DNA of 64,000 bases from Methylohalobius sp. (GCA_026415315.1 JAOAHI010000004.1:562-64561), one strand, 5' to 3'; counted from the first letter of the stretch, positions 9,267 through 21,969 are shown. The notes: generated by a model not told the origin, from the letters alone. A program made the numbers and translations.

Positions 9267-9976
9267 GGTTTTTTCTCCTGAGCGGCCAGTTGCTTTGCTT
9301 TTTCCTCTTGAGCCGCGCTGGCTGAGGCGATAAACACCAGCGCCAAAACGGCGAAGATATAGGCTTGGATAAAGCCGGTCAACAACCCCAAAAGGTGCAT
9401 CAACACCGGGAAAAAGAAAGGCGCCAAAGTCAAAAGCACCGCTCCGATCACTGCCCCGCTCATGATGTTGCCGTACAAGCGTACGGCCAGCGCCAGGGTG
9501 CGGGAAAATTCGCCGATGAGGTTGAACGGTAGCATCAAGGGAGTGGGCTCCAAGTACTGACGCAGGTATTGTTTCAGACCCAGCGCTCGGATGCCATACC
9601 AAGGCACAGCGACGAACACGCAAATAGCCAACGCAGCGGTGGTGGACAAAGAGGCGGTTGGCGGCCAAAATCCAGGCACTACCGCCAGCAGGTTCGACGA
9701 AGCGACGAACAAAAATAGGGTACCGACGAAGGGAAGGTGCCGGCCGGGATCTTGGTGAGTCACTTCCTGGATCTGGGCGCAGATCACTTCCAGTAAAGCT
9801 TCCAAAAGATTTTGGAGGCGCCCAGGCCGCACCTTTGGTCTCAAGCCGCAAGTAGCCAAATAGGCGCCTAACGCCAAAAGCGTCATGATTCCCCAGGTGA
9901 AGACCAAAGTCGCGTTGAGCGTAAACGGCCCATATCGCCAATAAACGATCTGATCAGGATTGAATGGCACGCTCAT
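9263..9976 (-). CDS. atpB: N-ATPase a subunit
   Basis: Membrane stator that carries the ion half-channels, 237 aa with five or six hydrophobic helices. The conserved segment EFSRTLALAVRLYGNIMSG contains the essential stator arginine that faces the c-ring carboxylate. The start at 9976 overlaps the end of atpR by 23 bases and the stop overlaps atpE by 4, indicating translational coupling. Confidence 0.95.
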   Translation of the reverse strand: MSVPFNPDQIVYWRYGPFTLNATLVFTWGIMTLLALGAYLATCGLRPKVRPGRLQNLLEALLEVICAQIQEVTHQDPGRHLPFVGTLFLFVASSNLLAVVPGFWPPTASLSTTAALAICVFVAVPWYGIRALGLKQYLRQYLEPTPLMLPFNLIGEFSRTLALAVRLYGNIMSGAVIGAVLLTLAPFFFPVLMHLLGLLTGFIQAYIFAVLALVFIASASAAQEEKAKQLAAQEKKP

Positions 9977-10244
9977 GCCTGACCCCTCTCACCACCAACA
10001 CTCGCCCCACCCACATTCCTGCCGTCGCCAACACCAACCGCCGCCAATCGCCAGCCATCAGGAAATAGAGTCCTAAAAGCGCTACCCCGAAGCGCAGGAC
10101 AAAGCTTGCCAGCATCCACCAGGCCGGGTTTCGCACCCCAGGCAAGCGTTTGACCGTCCACCACAGCCCACCGTAGAACCAGCCCCCAAGACCTAGGCCT
10201 GCCGCAAACACCCCCAGCCACCCTAACCACTCAGAAACGGTCAT
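9954..10244 (-). CDS. atpR: N-ATPase accessory membrane subunit AtpR
   Basis: Small membrane protein of 96 aa, specific to N-ATPase operons. The start is ATG 10244 (MTVSEWLGW), with AGGA nine bases upstream; a longer GTG-start reading is possible but less likely. Three hydrophobic helices carry conserved arginines (FVLRFGVALLG and the later GRVLVVRGVR). AtpR is thought to interact with the c-ring carboxylates and assist its assembly. It overlaps atpQ by 14 bases and atpB by 23. Confidence 0.85.
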   Translation of the reverse strand: MTVSEWLGWLGVFAAGLGLGGWFYGGLWWTVKRLPGVRNPAWWMLASFVLRFGVALLGLYFLMAGDWRRLVLATAGMWVGRVLVVRGVRHERAIQS

Positions 10245-10536
10245 GGCGGCTTTCCTGACGGACCCACTGCCAGGCGTAGTAACAGCCAATCGCCACGCCT
10301 AAAAAGAGAAAAGTCAAGGTCCAGGACGGGGGACCGGGGAATGTTCGATCCAACCACCAGCCGAGGGCGACACCGATCAGGGTAGGCACAGCCACCGTCC
10401 ATCCCACCAGCCCAAACATCCCCAACCCAAACCAAAGGCTGCGATACATCTTACGTCTGGCCTCAAGGCGGCGCTGGGCCTTTTTGCCCACCTGCGCCGC
10501 CAACCTCTCCTCCCCCTTAGGCTCGTGCTTGACCAT
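10231..10536 (-). CDS. atpQ: N-ATPase accessory subunit AtpQ (AtpI-like)
   Basis: Protein of 101 aa with a basic N-terminus (about 40 residues) and two membrane helices. The segment GVALGWWLDRTFPGPPSWTL, then a short helix and WQWVRQE, is typical of AtpI/AtpQ proteins, which are proposed to help c-ring assembly or carry divalent cations. It starts 9 bases after the atpC stop and overlaps atpR. Its place between atpC and atpR is diagnostic for N-type operons. Confidence 0.85.
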   Translation of the reverse strand: MVKHEPKGEERLAAQVGKKAQRRLEARRKMYRSLWFGLGMFGLVGWTVAVPTLIGVALGWWLDRTFPGPPSWTLTFLFLGVAIGCYYAWQWVRQESRHDRF

Positions 10537-10545
10537 CTTAAGCCA

Positions 10546-12934
<2,389 letters not shown>

Positions 12935-13577
12935 AAAAATGCAGCGTTTGAAGCGCCTGCCATAGCGCGCGCCAATCGACGCTAAAAAGAGCCAACGCCG
13001 AAAGCGCTAAAAATACCCCGCCGCTAAGCCTATGTAACCAGGCAATGGGAAAGCGCGCAAGCAGCGTTTTACCTAAGATGACCCCCAAAGCAGAGGTTAA
13101 GCTTAGGCCCAAAGTGGCTCCTACCCAAACTGGCCAGGGGCTTAACGTGGTGCTCAGGCCCGCCACGGTCAGCTGCGTTTTATCGCCAAACTCGGCGAAC
13201 AAGATTAGACTAAAAGAAGTAAAAAACAGGCCGTGGCCGCCTCTCTTGACCACCACGTGCTCCTCCTCATGCCAACCCGAGCGTAACGCGTGCAGGCCAA
13301 AGCCTAAAAACAGAAAGGCCACCACCAGCGCCACCAGGTCTTTGGGCATCCAGGCCGCCACCGCCTCGCCAAAGACCACCGCTAAACCGTTAAGCAGGGC
13401 AAAGGCGAGCACCGCACCGAAAAGCACCGGCCAGGGCCGATGCTTCGCCGACAGGGTCATGCACACCAGCTGGGTTTTGTCCCCAAGCTCAGCTGCAGCG
13501 ATCAATCCCAGGCTGGTCGCCATCGCCAGCCACTGGCTCTTGTCCCAAAGCCAATGCGTCCAATTCTCCATGACCAC

Positions 13578-14522
13578 TTACCGCAGACTGGTCTCGAGCA
13601 CCAGCATCAGCGTAAACCCAATTAATACCCCAAACACCGCCAGGCGCGAGCGCTCTTTGGCGTGAAACTCAGGAATGATCTCATAGGCGATCACATACAG
13701 CATCGCTCCCGCGGCAAACCCCATAGCCAAAGGAAGCAACACCTGAAACAAGGTCACCATCGTGACTCCCAAAAGCCCCCCTGCCGGTTCCACCAGCCCT
13801 GAGATCAAACCGATCCCTATCGCTTTCCAGGGCTTGTATCCAATCCCGAGCAAAGGCATCGCCACCGCCAGTCCTTCGGGGATGTTTTGGGCGCCAATGG
13901 CGATTGCTAGCAAAGTGCCGTTAGCGAAATCACCGCCGCCGAAACTGACCCCTACCGACAACCCTTCGGGGAAATTATGAAGCGTGATCGCGGCTACAAA
14001 AATCCAAACCTTGCGCAAAGTAGCAGCTATCTCTAATTCGCCGCCAAACAGGTCATGGGGGATAGTGCGCTCGGCCCAGTCCAGAAACCAAGCACCGACC
14101 AGCATACCGAAAGCGACTACATAGACGCCCAACCCTGGCCATAAAGCGTTGCCGTATTCCACTCCCGGCTCGACCAGCGAATAAGCGGTGGCGGCCAGCA
14201 TGATCCCAGCTGCCCCTCCCATCATGAAATTGAGCGTGCGAAAAGAAATCTGCCCAAACAAAATCAAGGGTAGGGCCCCTAGCACCGTCGCTACCCCAGC
14301 CAGCACACTGGCCAGAAATCCCACCACGACCGTAAGGCCGAAGATCAGGTACAACCCGCCAAAAACAACCACCTGGGAAGCCAGGAAAACAAGCGCTGCT
14401 AAGCCAGCCTGCTGCCACTTGGGCAATGCCAGAAATCGTAAAAATGGGGGCCAAGTTTTAAGCCGCCTCTCCCAGTCACCCAGCCGGCGCTCGATCCTGG
14501 TTTTGATCGCCACTACGTTCAT
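13578..14522 (-). CDS. ZIP family divalent metal transporter
   Basis: Polytopic membrane transporter, 314 aa. The start is ATG 14522 with GGAGAG just upstream; a TTG at 14537 would add five residues but lacks a ribosome site. The paired metal-site motifs HNFPEGLSVG and AQNIPEGLAVA on adjacent helices define the ZIP family, which imports Zn2+, Fe2+ or Mn2+. It follows dnaE by 16 bases and precedes the GDT1 gene. It may ride on the dnaE transcript. Confidence 0.88.
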   Translation of the reverse strand: MNVVAIKTRIERRLGDWERRLKTWPPFLRFLALPKWQQAGLAALVFLASQVVVFGGLYLIFGLTVVVGFLASVLAGVATVLGALPLILFGQISFRTLNFMMGGAAGIMLAATAYSLVEPGVEYGNALWPGLGVYVVAFGMLVGAWFLDWAERTIPHDLFGGELEIAATLRKVWIFVAAITLHNFPEGLSVGVSFGGGDFANGTLLAIAIGAQNIPEGLAVAMPLLGIGYKPWKAIGIGLISGLVEPAGGLLGVTMVTLFQVLLPLAMGFAAGAMLYVIAYEIIPEFHAKERSRLAVFGVLIGFTLMLVLETSLR

Positions 14523-14538
14523 GCTCTCTCCTGCCAAA

Positions 14539-17500
14539 TCAGTCGTACCGCAACCTGACCCGCTCCGGCCCGAGATGCTTAGCCAAACCCCTTAGCAATT
14601 CGTCTTCGGGGCGGATACGCCAGGCCTCCCCAAGTCTTAGCTGGGCACGGGCAAGGCCGCTTCGATAATCGATGTACACCGGACATCCTCCTCCCCGATG
14701 CTTGCTAAGCAACTCTAACAACGCGGACAATTCGGTTCGGCCATTTTCCTCCTTTTGCCACTCTAGCCACAACCCTTTAGCAAACTGTTCGCGCGCTTGA
14801 GCTAAAGTAAATACCTTATCTGCTACCAGCCGCATGTTACCCGTGTACTCATCACAGACGAGGTTCCCTTGCGCCACAACCACCTTATCCTTGACTAAAG
14901 CTTCTCCACTTCGCTCTAATAGATCTGGGAACACCGCGACCTCCAGCCTACCTTCCCCGTCGTCCAGAACAGCAAACGCCATCTTTCTGCCCTGCTTATT
15001 CTGACGGGTACGAAGTTCTGTTACCCAGCCAGCTATAGTCGCGGATGCCGTTGGGGGGGCGCTAGCCAACCTGGCCAAAGTGGCGGTAATAAAGCACTTA
15101 CACTCATCGCGGTATTCGTCGAACGGATGCCCGCTCAAGTAAAGCCCAAGTACTGCGCGTTCTTGGTCTAGCAGTTGGCCATACGACCAGGGCGCGACCT
15201 CAACCTCGCCGTCCTCCGCCAAAGGGGATGCCAAACTTTTGGTAGGTTCTGGATCGATCCCAAACAAATCGTTCTGGCTTTTGGTGCGACGAGATTGTTC
15301 AGCAGCCTGCAGAGCCAATGGCAGAAGCGCGAGCAACTTAGCCCGATGCTCTCCTAGGCGGTCCATCGCGCCGGCCCGGATCAACGCCTCTAACGCCCGG
15401 CGATTGACCACTCTGAGGTCGATTCGTCGGCAAAAATCGAACAAGTCGGCGAACGGGCCATGCGGGTCCCGGGCCTTAAGGATAGCTTCGATGGCTGCCT
15501 GTCCCACCCCTTTGATCGCCCCTAGGCCATACAAAATTTGCTGATCGTCCAGAGCGATAAATCGAAAGCCGGAACGCTGTATGTCCGGCGGCAGAAGCTT
15601 TAGCCCTAAAGCTCGACATTCATCGACCAAACCCACCAATTTGTCGGTGTGGTCCATATCGGAAGACAACACCGCCGCCATAAAGGCCGCTGGATAGTGC
15701 GCCTTCAGCCAAGCTGTCTGATAGGAAACCCAGGCGTAAGCAGCGCTATGCGACTTGTTAAATCCATAGCCGGCAAATTTTTCCATCAGGTCGAAAATAT
15801 ACTGCGCCGTCTCTTCAGGGACGCCGCGCTCAGTCGCCCCCCGGACAAATACAGCGCGTTGCTTGGCCATCTCCTCTGGCTTTTTTTTTCCCATCGCCCG
15901 CCTGAGAAGATCAGCGCTGCCCAAAGTGTAACCGGCCAAATCGCGGGCAATCTGCATTACCTGTTCCTGATACAAGATCACGCCATTGGTGGACTTTAAG
16001 ATTGGCTCGAGCAAGGGATGAGGATAGCTCGCCTTGACTTTGCCGTGCTTGACGTTGATATAGTCGTCCACCATTCCCGACTGCAAAGGGCCTGGTCGAA
16101 ACAGCGCCACCAAAGCGACGATGTCATCGAAGCAATCGGGTTGCAAGCGCCGGATCAAGTCCTTCATCCCGCGCGACTCGAGTTGGAACACGGCAGTGGT
16201 CTGGCAATTTTGGAGCAATTTGAACGTTAGAGGATCGTCGCGCGGGATGCGGTTAATATCTATGGGTTCCAAACCTTGCTCGGTGCGTTGGCGATTGATG
16301 GTTTCTATCGCCCAGTCGATGATGGTGAGGGTGCGCAACCCCAAAAAATCAAATTTGACTAGTCCTACGGCCTCAATGTCGTCCTTGTCGAACTGCGTGA
16401 CCGTCCCTTCTTCACCTTGTACGCAGTAAAGAGGCGTAAAGTGGACCAGCGCCGATGGAGCGATTACCACTCCGCCGGCGTGCTTGCCAGCATTGCGCGC
16501 TAACCCCTCTAGCGGGCGGGCCAGATCGATCAGAGCTCGCACTTCCTCATCCTGCTCATACTCGCTTCTTAGCTCTTCGCTCTCAGCCAGTGCCTTGTCT
16601 AGGGTCATACCCAGCTCGAAGGGGATGAGCTTAGCTAGCCTGTCGACGAATCCATAAGGGTAGCCCAGCACCCGGCCTACATCTCGGACCACCGCCTTGG
16701 CCGCCATGGTACCGAAGGTGATGATTTGGGCAACCTTATCTCGCCCGTATTTTCGGGCTACGTATTCGATTACCTCGTCGCGCCGTTCCATGCAGAAATC
16801 CACGTCAAAGTCCGGCATGGAGACGCGTTCGGGATTCAAAAAGCGCTCGAACAGGAGATCAAACGCAATGGGATCCAAATCGGTAATACAAAGCGCATAG
16901 GCCACCAAGGAGCCAGCCCCAGAGCCCCGCCCTGGGCCCACAGGGATATGATTTTGTCTAGCCCACTGGATAAAGTCGGCAACGATCAAAAAATAGCCAG
17001 CAAATCCCATCTTAACGATCACCTCGATCTCCATCTCGAGGCGCTCCTCATAGACTTGGGCTTTTTCCCGAGGGATGCAGCCTTGGACAAATCGAGCTTC
17101 AAGCCCCTGCCTTGCGGCCTGGGTAAAATACGCCTCCAAAGTCAGCCCCTCAGGCACCGGAAATATGGGAAGATGCGGCTTCCCGAGTTCCAACATGAGA
17201 TTGCAGCGCTTGGCAATTTCCACTGTGTTGGCCAAAGCTTCGGGCAAATCGGCAAACAACTCGCGCATCTCCGCCGGGCTTTTCAGGTACTGCTCTGGGC
17301 TGTAGCGTTGCGGGCGTTTGGGGTCGTCTAAAGTCCAACCTTCGTGGATGCATACTCTGGCCTCGTGCGCTTCGAAATCGGTCCGATGTAAAAACCGAAC
17401 GTCGTTAGTCGCGACTACTGGAATAGCTAGCGCTGCGGCCAACTCTAAAGCGCCCTCCAGGTATTCTTCTTCGCGCGGGCGTCCCGTGCGCACAAGCTCT

Positions 17501-18000
17501 AAGAAAAACTGCCCCTCGAACCAATCGTCAAAGCGCAAGCAAGCCTGCCGTGCCAAATCGGCTCTTCCGACATTGAGTAGCCGCCCGATTTCTCCCTCTC
17601 GGCCACCGGACAGAGCGATCAATCCCCTGGCGCAAGGTTTGATCCAATCCAGCTCCACCTGGGGGACACCTGCGCGCTGACCTTGCAGATAGGCGCGCGA
17701 GAGAAGCTCGCTGAGATGGCGGTAGCCTTCGTGATTTTGCACAAGCAAGGTCAGACGATCGGGTTGGTTGGGATGGTCTGGATTGACCACCCAAAGATCG
17801 GCGCCAGCGATCGGCTTGATACCAGTTTTAATCGCTTCCTGGCAAAACTTAATCAAGGCAAACAGGTTGACCTGATCGGTCAAAGCCACCGCCGGCATAT
17901 TTAGCTCCAGGCAGCGAGCAAGCAAAGGCTTGATTCGGATCAGCCCGTCGCTTAAGGAGTATTCGCTGTGGACGCGCAGGTGGACAAATTCAAATTCCAT
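14539..18000 (-). CDS. dnaE: DNA polymerase III alpha subunit
   Basis: Replicative polymerase catalytic subunit, 1153 aa, full length for the gammaproteobacterial DnaE. It begins with a PHP domain (FVHLRVHSEYSLSDG), followed by the polymerase palm with PDFDVDFCMERRDEVIEYV carrying catalytic aspartates, then helix-hairpin-helix, OB-fold (about residues 980-1060) and tau-binding C-terminal regions. It lies 45 bases after rnhB, the conserved order. Confidence 0.98.
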   Translation of the reverse strand: MEFEFVHLRVHSEYSLSDGLIRIKPLLARCLELNMPAVALTDQVNLFALIKFCQEAIKTGIKPIAGADLWVVNPDHPNQPDRLTLLVQNHEGYRHLSELLSRAYLQGQRAGVPQVELDWIKPCARGLIALSGGREGEIGRLLNVGRADLARQACLRFDDWFEGQFFLELVRTGRPREEEYLEGALELAAALAIPVVATNDVRFLHRTDFEAHEARVCIHEGWTLDDPKRPQRYSPEQYLKSPAEMRELFADLPEALANTVEIAKRCNLMLELGKPHLPIFPVPEGLTLEAYFTQAARQGLEARFVQGCIPREKAQVYEERLEMEIEVIVKMGFAGYFLIVADFIQWARQNHIPVGPGRGSGAGSLVAYALCITDLDPIAFDLLFERFLNPERVSMPDFDVDFCMERRDEVIEYVARKYGRDKVAQIITFGTMAAKAVVRDVGRVLGYPYGFVDRLAKLIPFELGMTLDKALAESEELRSEYEQDEEVRALIDLARPLEGLARNAGKHAGGVVIAPSALVHFTPLYCVQGEEGTVTQFDKDDIEAVGLVKFDFLGLRTLTIIDWAIETINRQRTEQGLEPIDINRIPRDDPLTFKLLQNCQTTAVFQLESRGMKDLIRRLQPDCFDDIVALVALFRPGPLQSGMVDDYINVKHGKVKASYPHPLLEPILKSTNGVILYQEQVMQIARDLAGYTLGSADLLRRAMGKKKPEEMAKQRAVFVRGATERGVPEETAQYIFDLMEKFAGYGFNKSHSAAYAWVSYQTAWLKAHYPAAFMAAVLSSDMDHTDKLVGLVDECRALGLKLLPPDIQRSGFRFIALDDQQILYGLGAIKGVGQAAIEAILKARDPHGPFADLFDFCRRIDLRVVNRRALEALIRAGAMDRLGEHRAKLLALLPLALQAAEQSRRTKSQNDLFGIDPEPTKSLASPLAEDGEVEVAPWSYGQLLDQERAVLGLYLSGHPFDEYRDECKCFITATLARLASAPPTASATIAGWVTELRTRQNKQGRKMAFAVLDDGEGRLEVAVFPDLLERSGEALVKDKVVVAQGNLVCDEYTGNMRLVADKVFTLAQAREQFAKGLWLEWQKEENGRTELSALLELLSKHRGGGCPVYIDYRSGLARAQLRLGEAWRIRPEDELLRGLAKHLGPERVRLRYD

Positions 18001-18045
18001 TTTCTTGGGGGAGTAGTTTCAAACTTATCCCCTATGGATTTCAAA

Positions 18046-18615
18046 TTATAAGCAACCTACTTCCTGCACCGGGCGGAAAGAAGTCCTATGCCAAGAGGAT
18101 GCCTTAAGGTGCTTCAGCGCCTTAAGATGCTCACAGGTTGGATAACCCTTGTGGCGCGCAATCCCATAACCAGGAGCAAACGCGTCCAGAATAGCCATCT
18201 CTCGATCCCGCGCCACTTTCGCCAAAATTGAAGCCGCGGAAATCTCCGGGCAAACTTCATCCCCTCCGACAACCGCCCTCACCGGATAAGGCAGAATCGG
18301 AGCGATTGCCCCATCCACTTGCACGAGGTCGGGTCGGATCCTAAGCCCTGCCACCGCCCGCTGCATGGCCAACAACGAGGCATTGAGGATATTGTGCCGA
18401 TCGATTTCAGAGGGTTCAGCTCGCCCTAGGGCAAAAGCCAGACTTTTCGACTTGATCTCCCTTTCCAAACGCGCGCGCACCGAAGATGAAAGCTGCTTGG
18501 AATCGGCCAGCCTACGAATAGGACGGCTAGGATCTAAAATCACGGCGGCGGCAATCACCGCCCCGGCCAAACAACCCCGCCCGGCTTCGTCCACTCCCGC
18601 AAGCAATTCAGGCAT
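18046..18615 (-). CDS. rnhB: Ribonuclease HII
   Basis: Endonuclease of 189 aa that removes RNA from RNA-DNA hybrids and single misincorporated ribonucleotides. [16 protein letters not shown] holds the first catalytic Asp-Glu pair; VQVDGAIAP and [20 protein letters not shown] hold the others. It overlaps fabZ by 8 bases. In most gammaproteobacteria lpxA and lpxB stand between fabZ and rnhB, but here they are absent. Confidence 0.96.
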   Translation of the reverse strand: MPELLAGVDEAGRGCLAGAVIAAAVILDPSRPIRRLADSKQLSSSVRARLEREIKSKSLAFALGRAEPSEIDRHNILNASLLAMQRAVAGLRIRPDLVQVDGAIAPILPYPVRAVVGGDEVCPEISAASILAKVARDREMAILDAFAPGYGIARHKGYPTCEHLKALKHLKASSWHRTSFRPVQEVGCL

Positions 18616-19051
18616 CTACCTCCCGGGCCGCACACATGATCTCAGCGCTAGCGACGAAATCTCCGTCCACCTCGGCCTCGCACGCAAACGCCCAGATATT
18701 GCGCTTGTGGCGAAGATATTGGACCTTAAGCTGCAGCCTATCCCCTGGAACGACTGGACGTTTGAAGCGCACTTTGTCCAAGCCGACCAGGTAGTAAATC
18801 AACTCCCTCTCACCTATAGTCTCAGGGGCCGTTTCAGAAGCCAGCAAGCCAGTCGCTTGGGCCAAAGCTTCAATGATTAAAACGCCCGGCATGATCGGCT
18901 GGCCTGGGAAATGGCCTTGAAAATACGGCTCGTTGTAGGAGACGTTCTTGATCGCCACCAAGTATTTCCCGGGTTGGCACTCGATTACCCTGTCCACCAA
19001 CAGAAAAGGGTACCGGTGGGGCAGGTAATGCATGATTTTTTGAATATTCAA
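18608..19051 (-). CDS. fabZ: 3-hydroxyacyl-ACP dehydratase
   Basis: Fatty acid synthesis dehydratase of 147 aa with the hot-dog fold. The catalytic segment [20 protein letters not shown] contains the His and Glu of the family. N-terminal [13 protein letters not shown] is typical of FabZ rather than FabA. It lies 40 bases after skp and overlaps rnhB by 8. lpxD, which normally precedes fabZ, is missing. Confidence 0.96.
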   Translation of the reverse strand: MNIQKIMHYLPHRYPFLLVDRVIECQPGKYLVAIKNVSYNEPYFQGHFPGQPIMPGVLIIEALAQATGLLASETAPETIGERELIYYLVGLDKVRFKRPVVPGDRLQLKVQYLRHKRNIWAFACEAEVDGDFVASAEIMCAAREVDA

Positions 19052-19091
19052 ACGGGTTTTTCCTGTGTTGATTTAAACCAGCGCCCTAAAG

Positions 19092-19601
19092 CTATTTTTG
19101 CGCCCGCAAGCGTTCCTGTACTTTTTCAGTCACGTCGATTTGGTCGCTGGCATACACCACACCATCGGTCAAAAGCAGGTCGTATTTCTCCTCTTGCGCT
19201 AAGGCTTTGATCGCATCGAAAATCTCGCGCTGCAGCTTGCCCAATTCCTCATTGCGGCGGATATTAAAGTCTTCCCTAAATTCGTCCTGGGCGCGCTTTA
19301 AATCGCGCTGTTTGGCCAGGATCTCGCGCTCCAACTTGCCACGCTCGGACTCGCTCATGACCGCAGCATCTCGATTGAGCTTCTCCTGCAGCTTTTCCAA
19401 TTCCTTCTGCTGCGAGACCAGCCGTTTGTCACGCGGGGCAAACTCCTGCTCTAGCCGCTTTTTAGCTTGTTCCGCTTGCGGCGATTCCTGAAGCACCTGG
19501 GCTACGTTGACAAAACCGATCTTAATCTCCCCCGCCCAAGCGCCAGCCTGGAGCAGCAGAAAAAGACATACGGCAACCCCCACTAAAAGTTTTTGTTTCA
19601 T
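19092..19601 (-). CDS. skp: Periplasmic chaperone OmpH/Skp
   Basis: Chaperone of 169 aa for unfolded outer membrane proteins. An N-terminal signal peptide (about 1-23, ending GAWA) precedes the core strand KIGFVNVAQVLQESP and a long charged coiled coil. It sits directly downstream of bamA, matching its role in delivering clients to the BAM complex. Confidence 0.92.
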   Translation of the reverse strand: MKQKLLVGVAVCLFLLLQAGAWAGEIKIGFVNVAQVLQESPQAEQAKKRLEQEFAPRDKRLVSQQKELEKLQEKLNRDAAVMSESERGKLEREILAKQRDLKRAQDEFREDFNIRRNEELGKLQREIFDAIKALAQEEKYDLLLTDGVVYASDQIDVTEKVQERLRAQK

Positions 19602-19641
19602 CCGCTACCGTCTCCTATCACGTTAAAGCTATACACTATAC

Positions 19642-21918
19642 TCAAAAGCCGGCACCAAAGGAAAACTGGAATACCTGCTCGTCGTCTTTAGGCTTAGCAT
19701 TCAAAGGCTTAGCTAGACTCACCTCCAGTGGCCCGAAGGGCGAAAACCACTGCGCCGAAAGGCCGGCAGAGTAACGCAGTTCCCCAAATCGCGGACTGTT
19801 CTTAAACACGTTGCCGGCATCGAAAAACACTCCTAATCGAAACGCGGATTTGAGCTCCTCGTCCAAAAAAGGCACTGGGAAAAACAGATCGGCGCCACCG
19901 ACCAACTTGACCTCTCCACCAAAAGGATTCCTAAGCGAGTCGCGCGGGCCTAGAGTATTCTGCCTGAAACCGCGAACCGACTGAACTCCACCAGCAAAAA
20001 AGTTCTCAAAAAACGGCAAAGGCCCAGTGCCCCCGTAGCCATTGCCATAGCCGGCGTTGACGCGCAAAGCCAAGGTCAAATCTTTGGTCCAAGGCACAAA
20101 ATACTGCCCTTGGTATTGCACCTTGTAGTACTTGAGCTTGCCAAACGGGATCGAACTCAAAAGCGATATTGACTGGCGGCCACCACGGGTAGGAAATATC
20201 GCTCGGTCACGGCTGTCGCGGGTCCAACCTAAAGAGGCTGTCACCACACTGTAATCCTTGCCAAACTCATCGATAAAGTTAAAGATTTGCTGCGCTGTCC
20301 GGCCAGTCGTCTTGAGCGTGGTCTGATTGAAGTCCAAATTGGCCGACAACCGATCAAATTCGCTAATCGGAATTCCGCCGCTGACACCGGCCGCGAAGGT
20401 ATTGGTGGTATAGCTGGTGATGTTCGCTGCCGCCGCGTCGGTGCTGCGGTAGCTGATGTCGAAACCAGCGCCTATGCCGTCCAAAGTGAAGTAAGGATTG
20501 TAATACGCTGCCCGATAGACGGTAAACACTTGGCTATTGTTAAACTCGAACGACACCTGTTTGCCGGTTCCCAAAAAATTGGTCTGCGACACGCTGGCGT
20601 TGAAAATCAAACCCTGGACCTGGGAAAATCCGATGCCGGCGCTTAAGTTGCCCGACGGCCTCTCAGTCACCCCGTAGTTGACGTCGATCAAGTCCAAAGT
20701 ACCGGGCACAGTCGGGGTTTCGACGTTGACCTCCTTAAAGTACCCAAGCCGCTCCAGGCGACTTTTAGACTGCTCGATTTTGGAAGTAGAAGCCAACGCC
20801 GCCTCCATCTGGCGCAATTCGCGCCGAATCACTTCATCTTGAGTGCGGGAATTGCCCTTAACATTGATGCGGCGCACATACACCTGGCGGCCTGGATCGA
20901 CGAAAAAACTGAGTTTGACGGTCTTTTTCTCGTCGTCGATCTCGGGCACTATGTTGACGTTGGCAAAAATATACCCCTCATCTCCCAAGCGGGTACTAAT
21001 CGCATTCATCGACTCAGTGGCGCGCTTGCCCGAATACACTTCGCCTGGTCCCAATTGGATCAGGGGAACCAATTCTTCAGGCTTCACGATCAATTTACCG
21101 GTCAGCTTGACTTCCTCTAAGCGATAGACTCCTCCCTCCCTGACGTTGACAGTGATATAAATACCTCTTTTATCTGGGGTGATGGCCACCTGAGTGGATT
21201 CAATCTCAAAGCGGATATATCCGTGGTCCAAGTAGAAGGACTTAAGACGTTCTAAGTCTGCGGTCAGCTTCTGTTTGGAATATTGATCGTTTTTGGTGTA
21301 GAAAGACAGCCAACCGGTCGTTCCCAGCTCGAATACCTCAAGCAAGGTTTTATCGTCAAAAGCCTGATTGCCGACAATGCTGATTTGCTTAATCTTGGCG
21401 ACTTGGCCCTCGGTAATTTTGAGTAAGATCGCCGCCCGATTTTGGGTGATGGGCGTTACCTCGGCTTTGATCTCTACCCCGTACTTGCCGCGCCCGAAGT
21501 ACTGGCGTTTGAGCTCGGCTTCGACTTTTTCTAGGATCTTCGGATTGAATACCTGGCCCTCGGCCAACCCTACACTTTTGAGCGCCTTGACGAGATCTTC
21601 GGTTTTGATGTCTTTATTTCCTTCAATTTTAATCGCCGCGATCGCTGGCCTTTCGGCTAATTCTAAGATTAACACCTTACCTTCGCGGTACAGGCGCACG
21701 TCTTTAAACAACCCTGTTTTGAACAGCGATCTCACCGCTGCGGCCAAAACACCCTCATCCACTCGGTCCCCGGGTTTGACTGGAAAATAATTGAACACGG
21801 TTCCCTCGGCTACCCGCCCCAAACCGCGTAACTTTATATCTTCGACCACAAACGGCTCAAAAGCCCATGCGGTCGAGGCCCACACCAAGGCCAACACCAT
21901 CCAGAACCAAGCTTTCAT
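19642..21918 (-). CDS. bamA: Outer membrane protein assembly factor BamA
   Basis: Core outer-membrane beta-barrel insertase, 758 aa. A signal peptide (about 1-19, ending AWA) is followed by five POTRA domains (about 20-420) and a 16-strand barrel with the VRGF motif (SVRGFRQNTLGPRD) and a C-terminal strand ending in phenylalanine (FQFSFGAGF). The usual upstream neighbour rseP is not present; phoU is upstream instead. Confidence 0.97.
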   Translation of the reverse strand: MKAWFWMVLALVWASTAWAFEPFVVEDIKLRGLGRVAEGTVFNYFPVKPGDRVDEGVLAAAVRSLFKTGLFKDVRLYREGKVLILELAERPAIAAIKIEGNKDIKTEDLVKALKSVGLAEGQVFNPKILEKVEAELKRQYFGRGKYGVEIKAEVTPITQNRAAILLKITEGQVAKIKQISIVGNQAFDDKTLLEVFELGTTGWLSFYTKNDQYSKQKLTADLERLKSFYLDHGYIRFEIESTQVAITPDKRGIYITVNVREGGVYRLEEVKLTGKLIVKPEELVPLIQLGPGEVYSGKRATESMNAISTRLGDEGYIFANVNIVPEIDDEKKTVKLSFFVDPGRQVYVRRINVKGNSRTQDEVIRRELRQMEAALASTSKIEQSKSRLERLGYFKEVNVETPTVPGTLDLIDVNYGVTERPSGNLSAGIGFSQVQGLIFNASVSQTNFLGTGKQVSFEFNNSQVFTVYRAAYYNPYFTLDGIGAGFDISYRSTDAAAANITSYTTNTFAAGVSGGIPISEFDRLSANLDFNQTTLKTTGRTAQQIFNFIDEFGKDYSVVTASLGWTRDSRDRAIFPTRGGRQSISLLSSIPFGKLKYYKVQYQGQYFVPWTKDLTLALRVNAGYGNGYGGTGPLPFFENFFAGGVQSVRGFRQNTLGPRDSLRNPFGGEVKLVGGADLFFPVPFLDEELKSAFRLGVFFDAGNVFKNSPRFGELRYSAGLSAQWFSPFGPLEVSLAKPLNAKPKDDEQVFQFSFGAGF

Positions 21919-21929
21919 CAGGCTTTGCC

Positions 21930-21953
21930 AAGCAAACCGACCGCGAAGGTCGG
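21930..21953 (-). terminator. Weak terminator-like hairpin after phoU
   Basis: On the minus strand, CCGACC-TTCGC-GGTCGG forms a 6-bp stem with a five-base TTCGC loop, followed by TTTGCTT. It lies about 17 bases past the phoU stop and before bamA. The short T-tract makes termination partial at best. Confidence 0.45.
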
Positions 21954-21969
21954 CGACACTAGAGGCTTG

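Noticed and set aside
9267-9941. Long 317-codon open frame covering atpE and antisense-frame atpB
   Set aside because: Only its last 92 codons are atpE; the rest is an out-of-frame reading of atpB.
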